Assembly: GCA_002400415.1 (NCBI GenBank)
Contig: DGQP01000014.1
Coordinates: forward strand, 310,001 to 374,000
Reading direction: 5' to 3'
DNA: 64,000 nucleotides
From: Chitinophagaceae bacterium UBA4411
GTDB taxonomy: Bacteria; Bacteroidota; Bacteroidia; Chitinophagales; Chitinophagaceae
Part shown: positions 51,963 to 58,362 of the stretch, piece by piece
Position numbering within the stretch: the first letter of the stretch is position 1
Layout: every line of letters begins with the position of its first letter
Notes under the pieces: generated by a model
The model's input: only the letters and a program-made list of their open reading frames with translations
Database searches by the model: none
Told to the model about the DNA's origin: nothing
Program-made: the position numbers and the translations under genes

Positions 51963-52532
51963 TTAAGCATTTAGCTGATGCAAAGCCAGCACCACCCTGC
52001 TTACAGGCAAACCCATAACATTATAAAAATCGCCTTTGACCGACTTAATGCCTACCACGCCGATCCATTCCTGGATGGCGTAAGCGCCGGCCTTATCATA
52101 TGGCTTGTATTTATCCACGTAAAATTCAATCTGCTCAACAGACAGGTCATGAAATTCCACTTCTGTAACATCAGCGAAGGCAATTTCAGCATCTCCTTTT
52201 CTAAGCACCACCCCGGTTATCACCCGGTGCTTCTCTCCTGCCAGGGCCAGGAGCATACTCACAGCATCTTCCCGGTGAACAGGCTTACCAAGAATATGAT
52301 CATCTCCCAGCACCACAATCGTATCAGCAGCCAATATAGTTTCCGTTTCGTTTCTCATGCCCTGTACGGCCAACGCTTTATTCCGGGCAATGTAAACCGC
52401 CACTTCTTCTGCTGCAATTCCGGGAGGAAACCGTTCATCCGTTTCTTTCACGTCTATTTCGAAAGGCACTTCTGCCCATTCCAGTAATTGCTTACGCCGC
52501 GGCGATTGTGAAGCAAGAATTATTTTGTTCAT
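51963..52532 (-). CDS. maf: Maf-like nucleoside triphosphate pyrophosphatase
   Basis: A 189-residue Maf protein. SQSPRRKQLLEWA (about 8-20), the ADTIVV motif with catalytic Asp at about 69, GKPVHREDA, and YDKAGAYAIQEW (about 144-155) are all present. The YhdE-type members hydrolyse dTTP and UTP and are thought to clean modified nucleotides. Its start overlaps the end of the prenyltransferase gene by 4 nt (ATGA), so the two are translationally coupled. Confidence 0.93.
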   Translation of the reverse strand: MNKIILASQSPRRKQLLEWAEVPFEIDVKETDERFPPGIAAEEVAVYIARNKALAVQGMRNETETILAADTIVVLGDDHILGKPVHREDAVSMLLALAGEKHRVITGVVLRKGDAEIAFADVTEVEFHDLSVEQIEFYVDKYKPYDKAGAYAIQEWIGVVGIKSVKGDFYNVMGLPVSRVVLALHQLNA

Positions 52533-53461
52533 AGGTGAAAATAAAAGAAGATCATGGAGAGTATACCTGTCAGCATTACCAGCTTGGTCCAGTCGCTCAG
52601 CCCGTGAAATTGAGTTGTGGTCTTTGCCTTAAAAAGTTTGTAAAATATATATATTAATGGCACAATGATCAGGATAATACTATAAGCGACCGGCAGCCAC
52701 CACCTGAATTGCAATACATACACCTGCACAATGATCAGGATAGTGATGAGTACAACCAGCCAGACCGCCACATATACTTTGCTGGCATTAACACCCCAGA
52801 CAATCGGCATGGTGCGGCAACCATATTTTGCATCCCCTTCCATATCTTCCATATCCTTGATTGCTTCCCGGATCAAAGAACTGATAAAAGCAAAACCGGC
52901 ATACAGGAACGCAAGCCTGAAAAACTTCTGGTGAGACCCTTCTCCCATCCCGATCGCATCGGCTGCAGATACTTTGGAAAAGAAAACAATGAGAATTGTC
53001 CATGCTGTCAACAGGGAAATTACAAGATTGCCGATCAACAAACTCTTTTTAAAGTTAGTGGAATAGAACCAGAGCAGGGCCACGCAGGCAATATTGGCAA
53101 GGATCAGGTACCATTTTTCAATAAATGGCAGTGCCACCACTGTCAGTATCAAACCGCTTGTACTGAGTATAAAATGCCAGGCAATGGCCCAGCGGCGATG
53201 GATCAGTTTATCCACCACCATTTTTTGCGGCTTGTTTACTTCATCAATATTGATGTCAAAATAATCGTTAATCACATATCCTGCTGCAGCAATAAAAATA
53301 GAAGCAAGCACCAGGACAAAGAACCTGAACAGGTCACCGGCGGAATCCTGCCCTTTATAAAGCACATCATAAATGCAGAAATGAAAAAGCAGTTGTGTCA
53401 GCGCAATAAAAAAAAGGTTTGGCAGTCGGATCATCTTCAGGAAAGCGGCTGTCAACCTCAT
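52529..53461 (-). CDS. UbiA-family prenyltransferase (geranylgeranylglycerol-phosphate geranylgeranyltransferase type)
   Basis: A 310-residue membrane protein with eight or nine helices. The first Asp motif is NDYFDINIDEVNKPQK (about 65-80); the second reads EAIKDMEDMEGDAKYG (about 198-213). It matches the Bacteroidota UbiA group annotated as geranylgeranylglycerol-phosphate geranylgeranyltransferase. The group's reaction in this phylum is not firmly settled, and other polyprenyl acceptors are possible. It lies in a conserved-looking cluster with maf and the KdsC-like gene. Confidence 0.8.
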   Translation of the reverse strand: MRLTAAFLKMIRLPNLFFIALTQLLFHFCIYDVLYKGQDSAGDLFRFFVLVLASIFIAAAGYVINDYFDINIDEVNKPQKMVVDKLIHRRWAIAWHFILSTSGLILTVVALPFIEKWYLILANIACVALLWFYSTNFKKSLLIGNLVISLLTAWTILIVFFSKVSAADAIGMGEGSHQKFFRLAFLYAGFAFISSLIREAIKDMEDMEGDAKYGCRTMPIVWGVNASKVYVAVWLVVLITILIIVQVYVLQFRWWLPVAYSIILIIVPLIYIFYKLFKAKTTTQFHGLSDWTKLVMLTGILSMIFFYFHL

Positions 53462-53518
53462 TGAAAAAAATTTGACGAAAGATACGGCAGAACGGTGAAG
53501 TAGAAAATAAGAGTATTA

Positions 53519-54040
53519 TCAGCGGGAAGCTACATCTGTATGGTATTCCCAATGGTCATTCAGCCTTAAAACTTTTTCTATCACATCCCGTACACAGGCC
53601 GCCCCCCCGTTCAGGTGCGAAATATAACCCGCTGCCTCTTTAATCTCAGCAACTGCATCAGCGGGACAACAGGGTAAACCCACTACTTTCATAGCAGGAA
53701 GATCAGGCAGATCGTCACCCATATAAAGAACTTCCTCCTTCCTGAGTTTGTTTGTTTTGATATACCCCTCGAGAAAAGCTTTTTTATCCAAAACGGACAT
53801 GCTGATATCCTTTACACCCAGCTTTTCCAGCCTGTCTGCCACCTGCGGCGAATTACCACCCGAGATAATACGTACCCGGTAACCATTTCTGATTGCCATT
53901 TGCAGGGCAAAACCATCTTTGATGTTCATACGGCGGGCCTGTAACCCATTATCAAGCACCAGCACAGTACCGTCTGTCAGCACACCATCCACATCGAAAA
54001 CAAAAGTGGTTATCTTTTTGAATAGTTCAAGGACATTCAT
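53519..54040 (-). CDS. KdsC-like HAD phosphatase
   Basis: A 173-residue HAD subclass IIIA protein without a cap. D16 and D18 in FDVDGVLTDG, IISGGNSPQVADRL, K91 region (LDKKAFLEGYI) and MGDDLPDLPAM are the four HAD motifs. It is closest to 3-deoxy-D-manno-octulosonate 8-phosphate phosphatase (KdsC), which acts in lipopolysaccharide core synthesis. No kdsA, kdsB or kdsD is nearby, so the assignment as a true KdsC is not proven. Confidence 0.75.
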   Translation of the reverse strand: MNVLELFKKITTFVFDVDGVLTDGTVLVLDNGLQARRMNIKDGFALQMAIRNGYRVRIISGGNSPQVADRLEKLGVKDISMSVLDKKAFLEGYIKTNKLRKEEVLYMGDDLPDLPAMKVVGLPCCPADAVAEIKEAAGYISHLNGGAACVRDVIEKVLRLNDHWEYHTDVASR

Positions 54041-54095
54041 GTTTGCAGGTTGATCAGTTTGTAAGGGTATAATCAGTCAGCTTTTCAGCAGCGGA

Positions 54096-54335
54096 TTACT
54101 TCTGATTATCCCTCCATTCATATACCCAGGCACTCTGGATCATCTCCAGGTGGCCTTCCGTGCTTTGTTCACGGGTGCCTTCAAAACCGGGTACCTGTAA
54201 TATCCACTCCAGCAGGTCGGTGAAACGAACCCTGTATATTTTTCCTTCATTGAATTCATCGCCAAAACGTTCATAGAGTTTCAAGGCAATGTCTTCATGA
54301 TCGTTCCAGTGTATAGGGGGTTCAAAATGACTCAT
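54096..54335 (-). CDS. iscX: IscX-like Fe-S assembly protein
   Basis: A 79-residue acidic protein matching IscX (YfhJ): IHWNDHEDIALKLYERFGDE (about 8-27), VRFTDLLEWILQVPGFEGT and the ending SAWVYEWRDNQK. IscX binds IscS and iron and tunes Fe-S cluster assembly. It follows the 2Fe-2S ferredoxin gene, as fdx-iscX do in the E. coli isc operon, but no iscS, iscU, hscA or hscB is present here. Confidence 0.85.
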   Translation of the reverse strand: MSHFEPPIHWNDHEDIALKLYERFGDEFNEGKIYRVRFTDLLEWILQVPGFEGTREQSTEGHLEMIQSAWVYEWRDNQK

Positions 54336-54361
54336 AAGAAAAAGATGTCTGAGGTATGATA

Positions 54362-54401
54362 ACAGAGGACGGAATTCAGACTTCTTACTTCTGACCTCTG
54401 T
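54362..54401 (-). terminator. Hairpin between ferredoxin and iscX genes
   Basis: ACAGAGG (54362-54368) and CCTCTGT (54395-54401) pair, with inner TCAGA/TCTGA (54376-54380 and 54390-54394). It contains an ACTTCTTACTTCTGAC run related to the tandem repeat at 63823-63850. There is no strong T-run, so read-through into iscX is likely. Confidence 0.45.
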
Positions 54402-54406
54402 GAAAT

Positions 54407-54742
54407 TTATTCTCCTAAAAATTGTGTCTGATCCGGTAATGTAACTTCTATTTCACCATCCCCGTCACGCAACAGGCACTGGCAACCCAGCCTGGAATTA
54501 AGACGGGGGCTCACGGCCCTGTCAATAAAATCTTCTTCCTTGTCACTGATCGGGTCAATGAATTGTTCTCCTTTTTCCACGTAAACATGACAGGTGCTGC
54601 AGGCACAAACACCACCGCAGTTATGATGAAGCTCAATATTATTCTTCAGGGCAATTTCCAGGATACTTTCCCAGGGCCCGACGTTCTCAATAACCACCGG
54701 CTCCAGTCCTTTTTCCTCAAAATTGAATTTGATCGTATACAT
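54407..54742 (-). CDS. fdx: 2Fe-2S ferredoxin, adrenodoxin type
   Basis: A 111-residue ferredoxin. Cluster ligands fit C42, C48, C51 (CGGVCACSTC, spacing C-x5-C-x2-C) and C87 (RLGCQC). Extra Cys residues sit at 46 and 89. The Asp/Glu-rich segment DPISDKEEDFIDRA is typical of the Isc-type ferredoxin that donates electrons during Fe-S assembly. An exact -7 box lies 26 nt upstream. Confidence 0.92.
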   Translation of the reverse strand: MYTIKFNFEEKGLEPVVIENVGPWESILEIALKNNIELHHNCGGVCACSTCHVYVEKGEQFIDPISDKEEDFIDRAVSPRLNSRLGCQCLLRDGDGEIEVTLPDQTQFLGE

Positions 54743-54767
54743 CTGTTCCTTTTTTCGTTTCAGGGGG

Positions 54768-54775
54768 CAAAAGTA
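54768..54775 (-). promoter_or_regulatory. -7 promoter element of the ferredoxin gene
   Basis: On the minus strand TACTTTTG matches TAnnTTTG exactly. The -33 region is weak. The transcript start would fall near 54761, giving a leader of about 18 nt. Confidence 0.5.
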
Positions 54776-54845
54776 TTGTAAAAACGAATAAAAGGTTTAC
54801 TTGTTCGGGAAAATGATAACAGGGGGAAAAGCCCGTGCAAGGCAC

Positions 54846-55607
54846 TTATTCAGCCTGTTGTATGCTTTCTGTCAGTAACAGGTAGATTCTTTTTAAAGCA
54901 GGATAATCATTCAGCAACTCCAGGTGTTTCCCGATCGTTTCATTATCATGGCGTATTGCAGGGCCTGTTTGGGCTTTCTGCGGGGAAATATCTTTAATCC
55001 GTAAAGCCGTTTCCTGAATCAGCGGCAGCAACTGCCTGAAATCAAGTCCTTCCTTTTTGCAATATTCTTCCGCCAGTGTATAAAGATGATTGGTGAAATT
55101 GCTGACCAGCACAGCGGCAACGTGCAGTTTTAAACGGTCTTCATGGCCGGCTTCAGCCACCTGCTCCTCTGCTATCGAGTGCGCCAGCGATTCCAGTTTT
55201 CGTTTGGTGAAATCATCACTGCCATCAAAAAAAATGGGTACTTCAGGCAAATGATGAGTTTCTTTCCGCAGGCTTTGCAAGGGATAAAAAACACCGAAAT
55301 GTTCAGTGATACTCCTTAATACTTCCCGGGGAACAGATGCTGCAGTATGCGCCACCACTTTGCCCGGCAGTTTCAGATCTCCGGCCACATCATCAATAGC
55401 GCTATCTGCAACAGCAATGATATAGACGTCTGCTTTTTTATTAATGAGGGATTTGTAATTCGTGGATTCCGTATCCCATTCATAAGCCAGTTCACTCGCT
55501 GCTGAAGCATTGCGGCTGTATACCTGTAGGATAGCATGACCTGCTGCTTTGAATTTTCTCCCAAGCACTGCCGCCACATTACCCGATCCGATGATTACAA
55601 TATCCAT
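54846..55607 (-). CDS. Rossmann-fold DUF2520 protein
   Basis: A 253-residue protein with an N-terminal NAD(P)-binding motif (MDIVIIGSGNVAAVLGRKF, about residues 1-19) and a C-terminal DUF2520 helical domain (EDRLKLHVAAVLVSNFTNHLYTLAEEY). The fold is that of ketopantoate reductase and pyrroline-carboxylate reductase relatives; the substrate is unknown. In related genomes this family often sits beside a KdsC-like phosphatase, UbiA and Maf, as here, with the ferredoxin and iscX between. Confidence 0.8.
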   Translation of the reverse strand: MDIVIIGSGNVAAVLGRKFKAAGHAILQVYSRNASAASELAYEWDTESTNYKSLINKKADVYIIAVADSAIDDVAGDLKLPGKVVAHTAASVPREVLRSITEHFGVFYPLQSLRKETHHLPEVPIFFDGSDDFTKRKLESLAHSIAEEQVAEAGHEDRLKLHVAAVLVSNFTNHLYTLAEEYCKKEGLDFRQLLPLIQETALRIKDISPQKAQTGPAIRHDNETIGKHLELLNDYPALKRIYLLLTESIQQAE

Positions 55608-55678
55608 ATTTCTCCTCTGCTTCTTTCCCCATGAACGGGGCTTTTACAATCAGTAAAGTATCCTGTGTTGCCTTGTCT

Positions 55679-55686
55679 TATTTTTG
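55679..55686 (+). promoter_or_regulatory. -7 promoter element, leaderless configuration (hydrolase operon)
   Basis: TATTTTTG matches TAnnTTTG, and the ATG at 55693 lies only 6 nt beyond. Transcription would start at or next to the start codon. No -33 box was found. Confidence 0.5.
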
Positions 55687-55692
55687 TATTGC

Positions 55693-56535
55693 ATGAAATT
55701 AGCACAAAAAATCGCTGTCAGCTATTTTAGAACCAAATTCAGCCTGTTAACAGTTGTTTCCAGGGCGAAGGCTGCAGAAAAAGCATTTGCTCTTTTCCGC
55801 ACACCGCAACGCCGTAACAAAAAAACTGCACCAAAAATCTTTGAGCAGGCTGAAAAATTATCCTTCAAACTGGATGGCATTACTATTCACGGCTGGCGCT
55901 GGAACCACCCTGCTGAACGAAAAGTACTCATCATACACGGCTTTGAATCTTCCGCCACCAGTTTTGACCGTTATGTAAAACCGCTGATCAAAAAAGGATA
56001 CGGTGTACTGGCTTTTGATGCCCCTGCCCATGGCAGGAGCGGCAGCAAACAAATAACAGCCCCGTTGTACGCAAAAACAATTACAGAGATCAATAACCGC
56101 TATGGGCCCGTTCAATCCTTTATGGCCCATTCATTTGGCGGGCTCGCTGTAAGCCTTGCCCTGGAAGAAATCCATCATACCAGCGATACCCGTTTGGTAT
56201 TGATTGCACCGGCAACCGAAACGACCACGGCTATTACTACTTTTTTCCATTTTCTGAAGCTCGATGATTCCTTGCGGCCCGAATTTGAAAAGATCATTAT
56301 TAAGGCGGGCGGCCACCCTTCTTCCTGGTATTCTATCCGCCGGGCCATGAAGCAGATCCGGGCCCGGGTGCTTTGGTTTCATGATGAAGATGATGTAATC
56401 ACCCCGTTGGCTGATGCCTTGAAAGTAAAAGAAGAAAACTATCCCAATATACAATTCGTAATTACCAAAGGACTGGGTCACCGCCGGATCTACCGGGATA
56501 ACAAGGTATCCAAAGCCATTGTTGATTTTTTATGA
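55693..56535 (+). CDS. Alpha/beta hydrolase
   Basis: A 280-residue hydrolase starting at the ATG at 55693; an in-frame TTG three codons upstream lies inside the promoter box. LIIHGFESSATSFDRYVKPL, the nucleophile elbow FMAHSFGGLAVS (AHSFGG, Ser at about 146), WFHDEDDVITPLADALKV (acid) and GLGHRRIYRD (His) make up a complete triad. The lid is small. The substrate is unknown. It is overlapped by 4 nt (ATGA) by the SGNH hydrolase gene, so both form one operon. Confidence 0.85.
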   Translation: MKLAQKIAVSYFRTKFSLLTVVSRAKAAEKAFALFRTPQRRNKKTAPKIFEQAEKLSFKLDGITIHGWRWNHPAERKVLIIHGFESSATSFDRYVKPLIKKGYGVLAFDAPAHGRSGSKQITAPLYAKTITEINNRYGPVQSFMAHSFGGLAVSLALEEIHHTSDTRLVLIAPATETTTAITTFFHFLKLDDSLRPEFEKIIIKAGGHPSSWYSIRRAMKQIRARVLWFHDEDDVITPLADALKVKEENYPNIQFVITKGLGHRRIYRDNKVSKAIVDFL

Positions 56536-57227
56536 AATCTGTATTCATGCTGTTTAGTTTTTTTACTATTGCCGGTAGTTTCAGTAACAAACCAAATGCT
56601 CCCGAAATGGCTGCAAAAAAATATACTTACCTCGCTATCGGTGATTCTTATACCATTGGAGAAAGTGTTCCCCCGGCTGAAAATTTCCCTGGCCAGGCCG
56701 TTCAGCTGCTGCGAAAGGAAAACAATATAACAATTGAAGCCAGGATCATCGCCAAAACCGGCTGGACAACTGATGAACTGGAGGCAGGTATTATAGCCGC
56801 TGACAAAGAAGAAGCATTGCTGCCTTCCTACGATTTCGTTTCCCTGTTAGTTGGCGTCAATAATCAATACCGCGGCCGATCAGTAGAAGAGTACAAACCC
56901 GGATTTGAAGCCCTGCTGAAAAAAGCAATCCGGTTTGCAGGGAATAATGCCGGTCACGTCACCGTACTTTCAATCCCCGATTGGGGAGTAACCCCTTTTG
57001 CAGAAGGGAGAGACCGTCCGCAGATCGCTGCAGAAATTGATGCTTATAATAAAGCTAATAAAGAAATGGCACTGCAATACAAAGCGCATTACATTGATAT
57101 AACCCCGTGGACAAGGGAGGCGGCTGCCAATCATTCTTTATTAGCGGCTGATGGTTTACATCCTTCCGGCAGGGAATATAAAAGATGGGCCGTTAGAATA
57201 GCGGGCTGGATCAACGCCTTAATTTAG
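56532..57227 (+). CDS. SGNH/GDSL-family hydrolase
   Basis: A 231-residue protein with a short signal-like N-terminus. Block I is YLAIGDSYTIGESV (catalytic Ser), Block III is LVGVNNQYRG (with N), and Block V is ADGLHPSGREY (D and H). This matches the SGNH esterase fold. It starts within the last 4 nt of the alpha/beta hydrolase gene. The two may act in one pathway, but no substrate can be named. Confidence 0.85.
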   Translation: MKSVFMLFSFFTIAGSFSNKPNAPEMAAKKYTYLAIGDSYTIGESVPPAENFPGQAVQLLRKENNITIEARIIAKTGWTTDELEAGIIAADKEEALLPSYDFVSLLVGVNNQYRGRSVEEYKPGFEALLKKAIRFAGNNAGHVTVLSIPDWGVTPFAEGRDRPQIAAEIDAYNKANKEMALQYKAHYIDITPWTREAAANHSLLAADGLHPSGREYKRWAVRIAGWINALI

Positions 57228-57233
57228 CAGGAT

Positions 57234-57869
57234 TTATTCGTCTTTACACCCGTTATTATAGATCACAAAGACTTTATTCAGGTAAAAACTGTTTTTGCGG
57301 ATCGCTCTTCTTATCTCTTTATCCCTCTTATCAATCATTTCCACAGAAGCAGGACAATCTTTCACGTATTCCCTGATATCTTTCTGGTTGGCAATAGCTT
57401 CAATGGGCCCGTTATCGCCCCGTTGCACATAGTGAACACAAACCAGCCGCTGTGATGTCCGCATAGCACCCGTTCTGCTGTTGGTAGTCGTATAGGTTCT
57501 CCAGTCTTCGGTATAATACACATTCAATCTGCCATGGATGATCCGCTTGGCATAATTACTGCTATTGATACGCCCATAATAAGTACCATTGGCAAAGTAC
57601 CCCTTCGTCTCCCTGATAGCGAATTTTTCATCGCCCACTTTAATCTGGTCCTTCACCAGCAAACCGGATTTCCAGGTTATCCTGTCTCCAAAAACTTTGG
57701 AGCCATCATTCAATAACACATAGTTATCGGCACCGGATTCCTCACCGGTTTGAGACCTGCTGAATGCACCGCAATGAATTTTATTGACACTCGAACTGCC
57801 GGCTGCAATCACCAGGAACACAACTGCCGCTGCAAGGCTATACAATGTTTTTCTCTTATTGCTATTCAT
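57234..57869 (-). CDS. Exported protein of unknown function
   Basis: A 211-residue protein with an N-terminal hydrophobic segment (LYSLAAAVVFLVIAAGSS). It contains ADNYVLLNDGSKVFGDRI and KGYFANGTYYGRI, then a Thr/Arg-rich middle. Some similarity to GLUG-type or surface-attached proteins cannot be judged by eye. It is 9 nt downstream of the VanZ-like membrane-protein gene and probably cotranscribed with it. Confidence 0.55.
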   Translation of the reverse strand: MNSNKRKTLYSLAAAVVFLVIAAGSSSVNKIHCGAFSRSQTGEESGADNYVLLNDGSKVFGDRITWKSGLLVKDQIKVGDEKFAIRETKGYFANGTYYGRINSSNYAKRIIHGRLNVYYTEDWRTYTTTNSRTGAMRTSQRLVCVHYVQRGDNGPIEAIANQKDIREYVKDCPASVEMIDKRDKEIRRAIRKNSFYLNKVFVIYNNGCKDE

Positions 57870-57878
57870 TGTTGTTAT

Positions 57879-58235
57879 TTAAATTATTTGAGTATTCTTT
57901 TTGAAAAACCGGTTTGTCAATAACCCTATACCCATAAAAAGAAAATAGACTACCACATCGGCTGCATCAGCCGTACCGGATAATAACCTGTAGTGCTGCA
58001 GGAGTTCAAAACCGGCAGCCAGCAAAAAGGAAATCAAAACCCACCCAAAATGCAATTGCCGGTCCCAGATGATCAGGATTGCTGACAGGAAAGCATAGGC
58101 CCAGAGCCCGTCGGGCAAATAATTTTTCAGGAGTTGCGGAAGCAGTTCATAACTGCCCGGGAAATAGATAAAATATCCCAGCAGTAAAGGGGAGATTACA
58201 TTCAGCAGCAGGTCGGCAGACCGGGTGATTTTCAT
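57879..58235 (-). CDS. Small VanZ-like membrane protein
   Basis: A 118-residue protein with about three or four membrane helices (LLLNVISPLLLGYFIYF; LWAYAFLSAILIIW; FGWVLISFLLAAGFELLQ; VVVYFLFMGIGLL). The D-x3-H (DRQLH), ELLQ and TADAADVVVYF pattern resembles VanZ-like proteins. The function of chromosomal VanZ-like proteins is not known. It leads a two-gene unit with the next gene downstream. Confidence 0.55.
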   Translation of the reverse strand: MKITRSADLLLNVISPLLLGYFIYFPGSYELLPQLLKNYLPDGLWAYAFLSAILIIWDRQLHFGWVLISFLLAAGFELLQHYRLLSGTADAADVVVYFLFMGIGLLTNRFFKKNTQII

Positions 58236-58347
58236 GTTTATATACTGCCTTCAAACTAACGGATAGTTTTACTATTTGGCAAGTTTCCGGGAAAATTAAT
58301 TATTCTTGCTCTAATTTGCAGCCGCTGAAAAGCGGTTTTGTATTATA

Positions 58348-58362
58348 ATAAGGAGTCCTTAT
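58348..58362 (+). promoter_or_regulatory. 15-nt palindrome over the topA ribosome-binding site and start codon
   Basis: ATAAGGA-G-TCCTTAT is an exact palindrome covering AAGGAG (58350-58355) and the AT of the topA ATG. The Shine-Dalgarno sequence is strong and well spaced, rare in this phylum. The palindrome could be an operator. Confidence 0.45.
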
